Origin: Cryptomeria japonica
Lineage: Eukaryota; Streptophyta; Pinopsida; Cupressales; Cupressaceae
Assembly (NCBI RefSeq): GCF_030272615.1
Contig: NC_081412.1
Location: 684,890,583 to 684,954,582 of the forward strand
Direction: 5' to 3'
DNA length: 64,000 bases
The notes beneath the pieces were generated by a model. It made no database searches. It was not told the DNA's origin and saw only the letters and a list, made by a program, of their open reading frames with translations. The position numbers and the translations under genes are program-made. Shown here one piece after another: positions 58,140 to 64,000 of the stretch (its first letter is position 1; every line of letters begins with the position of its first letter).

Positions 58140-59022
58140 TGTGAGTCCTATTTTGTGATTGAGCAGTGAGCTCTAGGTGGTTGGCCTTTCTACATGTGCA
58201 GACCCCTTATTATATTCACTTAATATCTATAGTAGTATCTGTGTATGGTGAAAATGGATAACAATAATAACAATATTGAAAGGCTAAATGAATCCAACCA
58301 CAAAACCCTAGCCTAACAATCAACAAAGATCCACCATAACATATGAAGATTACCTAAGACAATGAAAATCACATGAAATCACAAAGATTATACCATCACA
58401 TGTCCAATAGGGTTTTGATCTCCATTCTTCCTATCTCCATTGATCTTGCTTGATATATTTGCTCTCAGATTTTTATATGCACAAGAGCTCAACAAAGAAC
58501 GGAATGTGGTTGCAAGTAGGATCGTAGTGTAGTCAAGTCTTCAAGATTAGTCATTAGGCTGAGTGATTAGGGTTTGACAATGAAGAAAGCATCTCCTTAA
58601 ATAGAAGACACAATATGAAATGGAGGGATAAGATTGAGAGGTGTAAAAAGAGAGGTCGGCTAAGATTAGTGGGTAGGTAAAAGAAATACCAAAATAATGA
58701 AAGAGGTAGGTAGTGTAGGAATTAAGAGATGAATGACATGTGTCATGTGTAGAAAAAGCTAATGAATTAAATAAATAAATAAAGATTTATTTAATTAATA
58801 GAAGAAATGGGATGATTAAATAAATAAAATATTTATTTAATTTAGGAAAAGGATAATTTAAATAAATAAATGTATTTATTTAAATGAGAAATAAGGCTAG
58901 AAGAGGATAAATGAATTAATTAAATAAATAAAAATTTATTTAATTTATAGAAGAATTAGGCTTAGATAATTAAATAAATAAAATATTTATTTAATTAGAC
59001 ATGACAATTTTAGGTGTCTACA
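58140..59022 (-). repeat. 5' LTR of element G
   Basis: 883 bp, nearly identical to 46225-47105. Ends GTGTCTACA. Carries the same five AT-rich inverted repeats. Confidence 0.9.
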
Positions 59023-59293
59023 GTATCATCTAATTGTGGGTAAGGTTTCCCACTGTGGTTTTTCCCCTTACAGGGTTTCCACATCAAAATCTTTGTGTCA
59101 TGTGTTGTGGATGAGTTTTTCTTTCTATTTCATGCATTAATTTGTATCGGTAATACTATAACTATTAATCTATTTTACCGGAATTGAGTTTTAAGTTGAA
59201 ATAATTGGTTTTGGGTTATAATTTATTAACAGCTGATTCACCCCCCCCCCCTCTCTGTTGTCCTTCCCAATTCCTAACAATTGGTATCAGAGC
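59023..59293 (+). repeat. Right part of Copia LTR and primer site (element F)
   Basis: Begins at the right edge of G and ends CTGATTCACCCCC...CCTAACA (59279). The exact primer site TGGTATCAGAGC follows at 59282-59293. Confidence 0.85.
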
Positions 59294-59336
59294 ATAGTCC
59301 TCTTTTTGCGGAATCCTAACAGCTTCAGGAGATCCT

Positions 59337-59858
59337 ATGGCAACAAATATCTTCAGGAAGGACAGTGCCAAACATGATGGAACTAACTATGGTATATGGA
59401 AGATCAGAATGGAAACACATTTGAATTGCATTGGAAGAGATATATGGGATGTTACAAAGAATGGCTATGTTGATCCTAATCAAAACAACCCTAATCCATC
59501 GACCTTGGCTAATGACTTGGAGAATGATTGCAAAGCAAGAGAAGCACTTTTGAGCACATTATCAGATCAGCAAATCATGGGATTATTAGACAGGTCTACT
59601 GCGAAAGCTATTCGCAATAAACTGGAAACATTGAATGAAGGAGATACCACTGTCAAAATTGCAAAACTGGAATGTTACTGGGTCAGGTATGAAAATTTAA
59701 AAATGAAAGAGGATGAAAGAATTTCTGCATTTATCGAAAGAGTTAATGAAATTGTTTTAGGAATACAATGTTGTGGAGGATCTTTAAGTGAAGATGAAAT
59801 TGTTTCTAAAGTTTTAAGTGTTGGTATTTTGGATGTGTTGCACTGGTTTTATCATTGA
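59337..59858 (+). pseudogene. gag: Copia gag N-terminal half (element F)
   Basis: Starts ATGGCAACAAAT 43 bp after the primer site. HDGTNYGIWKIRMETHL, LSTLSDQQIMGLLD, KAIRNKLETLNEGD, LKMKEDERISAFIERVNEIV are the UBN2/gag domain of plant Copia elements. After about 160 codons (EDEIVSKVLS) it runs at 59819 into an LTR start; the last 13 codons are LTR-derived. The rest of gag and all of pol are deleted. No stop interrupts the surviving part. Confidence 0.87.
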
Positions 59859-60040
59859 TGTCAACACTTGTCAACACTTATACACACTTGGAAATCTTTG
59901 GTTGTGTTCACTGGCATGTTCAATGACTTATGCACAATCACCGGTATCTGGTTCACCGGCAAGCTATATTGTTCACCAGCACTGAGAATGACTTGGAAAT
60001 TATTTGCTTATGTCGAAGATTGACAATTCTAATACAAATA
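59819..60040 (+). repeat. 3' LTR start of element F (truncated)
   Basis: TGTTGGTATTTTGG begins the LTR. ACTTATGCACAATCACCGGTAT and TTATGTCGAAGA match the fragment at 45606-46224. It is cut at 60040 by the LTR of element H. Confidence 0.7.
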
Positions 60041-61930
60041 TGTTAAGAACAAATGCCAAGCTAACAAGATGAGAGGGGGGGTGAATCATTCAGAATTAAT
60101 CTTCCATAAAAACAACAAATTCAACCTCAGTAAACTTATCAGAAAAATAGTAATGCATGCAGACTCATAAACAGATAAGATCACAAAACATATAACACTA
60201 GATTTAACGTGGAAACCCAAATAGGGAAAAATAACTATGGGATTTTGGACCCACTAAGAAATATACTCTTCTAGAGTATGCTTGGTTAAAAGCAAATCCT
60301 CTTAAAGATTACAAACACATTGCTAGATGTGAGCCTGTTAAGGGATTTCCCTCAGATCTGTTAGGATCTTCACCTTGTTATAAGTTCCCTTGTTAAAGGA
60401 TTTCACACACTCAATAAGAATGTCACCTTGCTAGAGGGTCTTACAAATAAGATTGTTAAGTCCACTCGGTTAAGAAATTTTTTGTTACTTCACAAAATAA
60501 TAGTAATAAAAATATATCTGCAACTTCACATCTAAGAATGTTAAAGTAGATTCTTATTTGCTCAATACAATCAACTCATAGGACTTATCTTGTCCCTCTG
60601 TTGGGCTCTATACTCTGTTATCAAAACAGGTCTTCAAGCTTCTATGCTCGGTAATCACTATGTAGCATCCCTATGCATACACTTGCCCACATCCATTGTT
60701 TATCAACAGTTTCCTATTTATAAAACAATCTTCTAACCGCTTAATCTCCTTGATCACATTTCCCATGATCAATCATAGCCATCAGATCTTCAACCTTGAC
60801 CAGATTCAATGTATCCTTCGATCTGAAAATGTTTTATCCCGCCTTGGAACTTGCATTCCATCTTGGAACTTGTGCTAGGGTATTGCGGTTCAATCTGAGC
60901 TGTAGATCTTCCTGCTGATCTTTCATTGCCATAGATCCTTAACAAACTTCATGCACGGCTTACAAATCATTTAATCAACTCCAGCTCATCAGCTTCCTTC
61001 ATTAAATAATGCTTTTATTCATTCAATGCATTCTATTATTACTCGGTTGCAACTCGGTAAATACTAAACTTCACTCAGTAGACATTCTACCTTCATTAAC
61101 CGATAGCGATAACCTTAGGGTTTACTAACTAGGTTCTTTAGGGTTTACCGACTAGGTTCTTTTCTTGGTAACATAGTATAGTATAAACCTTACAAACAAT
61201 AGCATATGTAGGATATCAAAACAATCTAAACATCATGATCTCATCATTGTCTAACTCAGTAATAGTTGCCCATTGAATAACTTATTTCTCCCCTTATTCA
61301 TCACATTCTTTCTGTGTCACTTACCGAGATCTTAATACTCATCAAATCATAATTCTTAAGATATGGCAACATCATACTAAGTCAGAAAATCATTTTCTTG
61401 ACATCAATGACAAAATAATAATATTAAGATAGTGAATATCCTTAATCAGTTATATCCATAGTCATCAACAACCTTCTCAATATCCTTATTGAAATGCCAA
61501 CAATCTCCCCCTTTGGCATTGATGGCAAAACCAATTGATTTGACCTTATTGAATCGGATTCAAATTGTTGTGAGATTTTGAAATGCTCTCCCTCTTTCAT
61601 TAGTGTTCTCCCCAGTTCTGAAATGTATTCTTCTCCTTCAGACTTCTCCCCCATTCATTATTCTTCTCCTCCTTTGACAACAATGCCAAAAATGAAAAGA
61701 ACTAAAACATAATTTCTTCCGCTGAGAAGTGAGTTCCCTTGCTGTTATGTATCAACTCAGTCTCGGTTAGAGCATTTTATCTTCAACTCATGTTTATTGT
61801 TTCATGTACACCTTTAGAAAACCTCCTAAAGTGTATAAATCAGCATCAACTCCTAAAGATATTATTTAGAGTCATCAAATTGATGCTTTCACCGAACTCG
61901 GTCAGTGAATGGAAGATAGGGGTAGGACCC
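60041..61930 (-). mobile_element. Element H: Copia 3' LTR with a stub of internal sequence
   Basis: LTR 60041-61502 (TGTTAAG...CCAACA, 1462 bp). It has the G-run plus GTGAATCA near its left end, and the polypurine tract complement ATCTCCCCCTTTG at 61503-61515 on its right, so it reads on minus. The internal remnant to about 61930 has more PPT-like runs (about 61588, 61646, 61667) and no gene. No second LTR or primer site is in the window. Confidence 0.75.
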
Positions 61931-61933
61931 TGG

Positions 61934-64000
61934 TGTAGGAGCACCTAGTTGAGAAAAACTTCCATTTTTGAGTATTTAATGCTTTAATGTTTTTAAAGTC
62001 TTGTGTTAGGTTAATTATGTTTTTTTAGGTTGTTTTGGGTCAGGTTTAGTGTTTTTGATTTCATTTTGGGCTTGAGAGATCAAATCTTGCATTTCAGGCC
62101 TTGAGTTGACAATTTTTGGCAAAAATGTGGGAAAGTTGTCAAAAAGGTCATTTTCTTGAAAAATGTCATTTTACAAGTCTTTTGTCCATAAATGGGCATG
62201 GAAACCAACTTGAGAAACTATATAAAGAATCTCCTTACCTTGGGAAAGGTTGGTGATTGTATTTGAAAGAATAACTCAATAGAAAACAAGTGTTGTTTTG
62301 GTTTTATGACTGTTTTTCTTCCTTTTTGAGGGGCAGTCCGTATTGTAGCTGTACAATCCATACTGTACCTTCTTTTAAGTTTTAATATGGATTTAACCAA
62401 GCTTCCCATGTAATTATTTCATCATTTTCTATTTTGCAAAGTGTTTTTACAAAAATATTTGGAAACTAGCTACCTACTACCCTGCCAAGGGTTTGGGGTT
62501 CTAAAATGTGTCAACTTGGTTGATCCAGGTTTGGGATCCCTCCTATGAATTATACCAAGTTGATCCATGTGTATATAGTGTACATATCTTTCCTTTTGTG
62601 CCAGAAGAATGGTTTAAAGATTCTATTGAGTGATTACTAGGCAAGTGTTTGTCATTTGGCTAGTAACTTGATAAAGACTCAAAGTTTGCACTCAAAGGTA
62701 ATTGAGTCAGAAAATGATTGTAAAAATGGTCTGGACATGGGACCAAGAGTTGAAGTACCAACTTGATGTATTTGAATAAGTTTACACCTTGTAATCATTT
62801 CCATTTGTAGACAAAACAGTGAGTTCACTGTTTTTGGGAAGTTGTTGTCATTTTGCTTAATGGAATGCTCAAGAGCATAATCCAAGCCTTGAACTTCAAA
62901 GTAAATGTAATAGGAGGTGTTTTATATGTTTTAATACTTCCATGAGATGTTTCCACAATTCCAAACTCTTCATGTTTGCAGGTCCAAAGGTGCATTGTTG
63001 CTGACTGGTAAAAGAACAGTGTATTGACTGTCACAGGGGCAGTTTTTCTAATTTTCAGTTAGTGTGCTAGGTGTTTGACATATTTCTTATAGGGAGAAGG
63101 AAGGGGAAGATTCTTAAGGATGTGGTAGAGTTCCAAAACTTTTGAGGAGGCTTGAAGAGTGGTGTGGGAGAGATTTCCAAACATTGCAAGCTCAAAACCC
63201 TTCAAACCTTCCATTCATGCCACAAAATGTGGACAGTCCTAAAAGTGTAAAGAAAGTGAACTAAACCTCTAAAATATTTGATTATAGACCTCCCAAACAG
63301 AATTCCAAACAATAACCATGGTGGAAATTCCCATTGTTGGGCTAGGTGAGCAAAAAAAGTGCCAATTAGGCCTCACGGGCTAGTAGCCCTTTTTAGCCCT
63401 GTTTTGAAAAAATCATCACAACTTTGGATTAAACCTTTGGATATTTCTATAACTTGGAGGAAAGTTCTATAACTAGCATGTCTATAATCTGACTGAAGAG
63501 ATTTTTCTGGTGATTAATATTTTGAGAGTTACTAATGACTGTTCATGACTATAATTTCATGCTACATAACACACAATTTTGGTAGTTTTGCAATTTTCAT
63601 GTACCCGGTAGAAAATGCAACTTGGTGACTCATGAAATGAGATATAAATACTCCAAAAAATCTACCAAATTTTTTTTGGGACCCCTAGATGGTGTGCAAC
63701 CTCATTTGGGGTAATTGAGCCTTGTTAAGGGCTTGAGTAAGTTAAGAGGATTTGATCTCAAAACGAGAACTTGAGCACCAAAAGGTAAGTAGAACCTCAC
63801 TACCCCTACATGAACATGGTGAAAGACCCTAATACACATTTAAACCTAAGGATGGAAGCCCCAAGATCCAAGCACAAGCATTTGGAGTTGAGAGGCACAA
63901 GCTTTTGAGTAGTTCTGGAGCACGGGAGTAAGCCATCATCATAAAGGGAGTTTGCTAGGCAAGTAAACCATGGAATCCTCATCATTACAATAGTAAGATA
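61934..64000 (+). other. Non-coding DNA, possibly the start of a Gypsy LTR
   Basis: Begins TGTAGGAGCACC, similar to the LTR starts of D and G (TGTAGACACC), and has a TATA box (ACTATATAAAG, 62216-62226). No second copy, primer site or coding domain is visible. The short minus frames at 62409, 62885 and 63034 are unsupported. Beyond about 62600 I see nothing recognisable. Confidence 0.3.

Larger units (their letters stand above)
46225..59022 (-). mobile_element. Element G: young Tat-like Gypsy element with gag, protease and antisense PMD gene
   Basis: LTRs at 46225-47105 and 58140-59022 (about 880 bp) differ at only around ten positions by eye, so insertion was recent. Minus orientation: 5' LTR at right, array B, conserved leader, array A, gag, protease region, then a jump straight to the integrase C-terminus (RT, RNase H and the integrase core are absent), a conserved block, an antisense PMD gene, the polypurine tract and the 3' LTR. 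No primer site lies by the 5' LTR and the flanks (GTTAG, GTATC) are not a clean duplication, so a small deletion at the LTR junction is likely. Confidence 0.88.

Noticed and set aside
1-64000. tRNA or rRNA genes
   Set aside because: Only primer-site fragments complementary to tRNA ends were found; no cloverleaf or rRNA sequence was recognised.

Overview
This window is eukaryotic repeat DNA from a plant nuclear genome. It is AT-rich and built almost entirely of LTR retrotransposons, nested, truncated and facing both ways. The plant assignment rests on Ty1/Copia elements primed at TGGTATCAGAGC, Tat-like Ty3/Gypsy elements, and Plant Mobile Domain (PMD) genes. The low gene content suggests a very large genome, possibly a gymnosperm, but the species is not proven. 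I see no host single-copy gene, rRNA, tRNA or CRISPR array.

Layout. (A) <1-7161, minus: non-autonomous Copia-type element with a gag carrying several zinc knuckles but no capsid or pol, plus a second long gene of unknown function. 7162-7323: end of a plus-strand LTR. (B) 7324-15121, minus: an older relative of A with the same second gene, split by an insert at about 9944-11722. 15122-16045: tail of a plus-strand Copia element. (C) 16046-23236, minus: Copia element with gag, integrase, RT and RNase H, all broken; a 512-bp solo LTR with perfect ATAAC duplications sits in its 5' LTR. 23237-25012: satellite-like repeats. (D) 25018-35916, plus: complete non-autonomous Gypsy element with ATGTC target duplications and one large Gln/Pro-rich ORF. 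35922-38395: older debris with a Gypsy gag remnant. (E) 38396 to about 45605, minus: Gypsy element with no recognisable gag or pol, carrying a PMD gene on the opposite strand. (F) about 45606-46224 and 59023-60040, plus: Copia LTR and gag remnants, split by (G) 46225-59022, minus: a young Tat-like Gypsy element with gag, protease and only the integrase tail, plus an antisense PMD gene. (H) 60041 to about 61930, minus: Copia 3' LTR and stub. 61934-64000: non-coding, perhaps the start of another LTR.

Most unusual feature. The two PMD elements (E and G) share one architecture with unrelated motif sequences. Each has arrays of a short CpG-bearing core (TAGCGC in E, GCGTCTGTG in G). The cores recur every 21 bp in E and at alternating 21/19 bp in G, while the spacers between them are not conserved. 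Two arrays flank the conserved element leader, and a third lies in the first intron of the antisense PMD gene. Read along each transcript, the core always has the same orientation. E has about 50 cores and G about 28. This looks like an element-specific binding code paired with an element-encoded PMD protein. That role is inference; the arrays, their spacing and their orientation are directly visible.

A second candidate novelty is the long second gene of A and B. It appears in two diverged elements, at the same place, with a similar upstream promoter-like region (TATA-like box and AAACCCTAA box).
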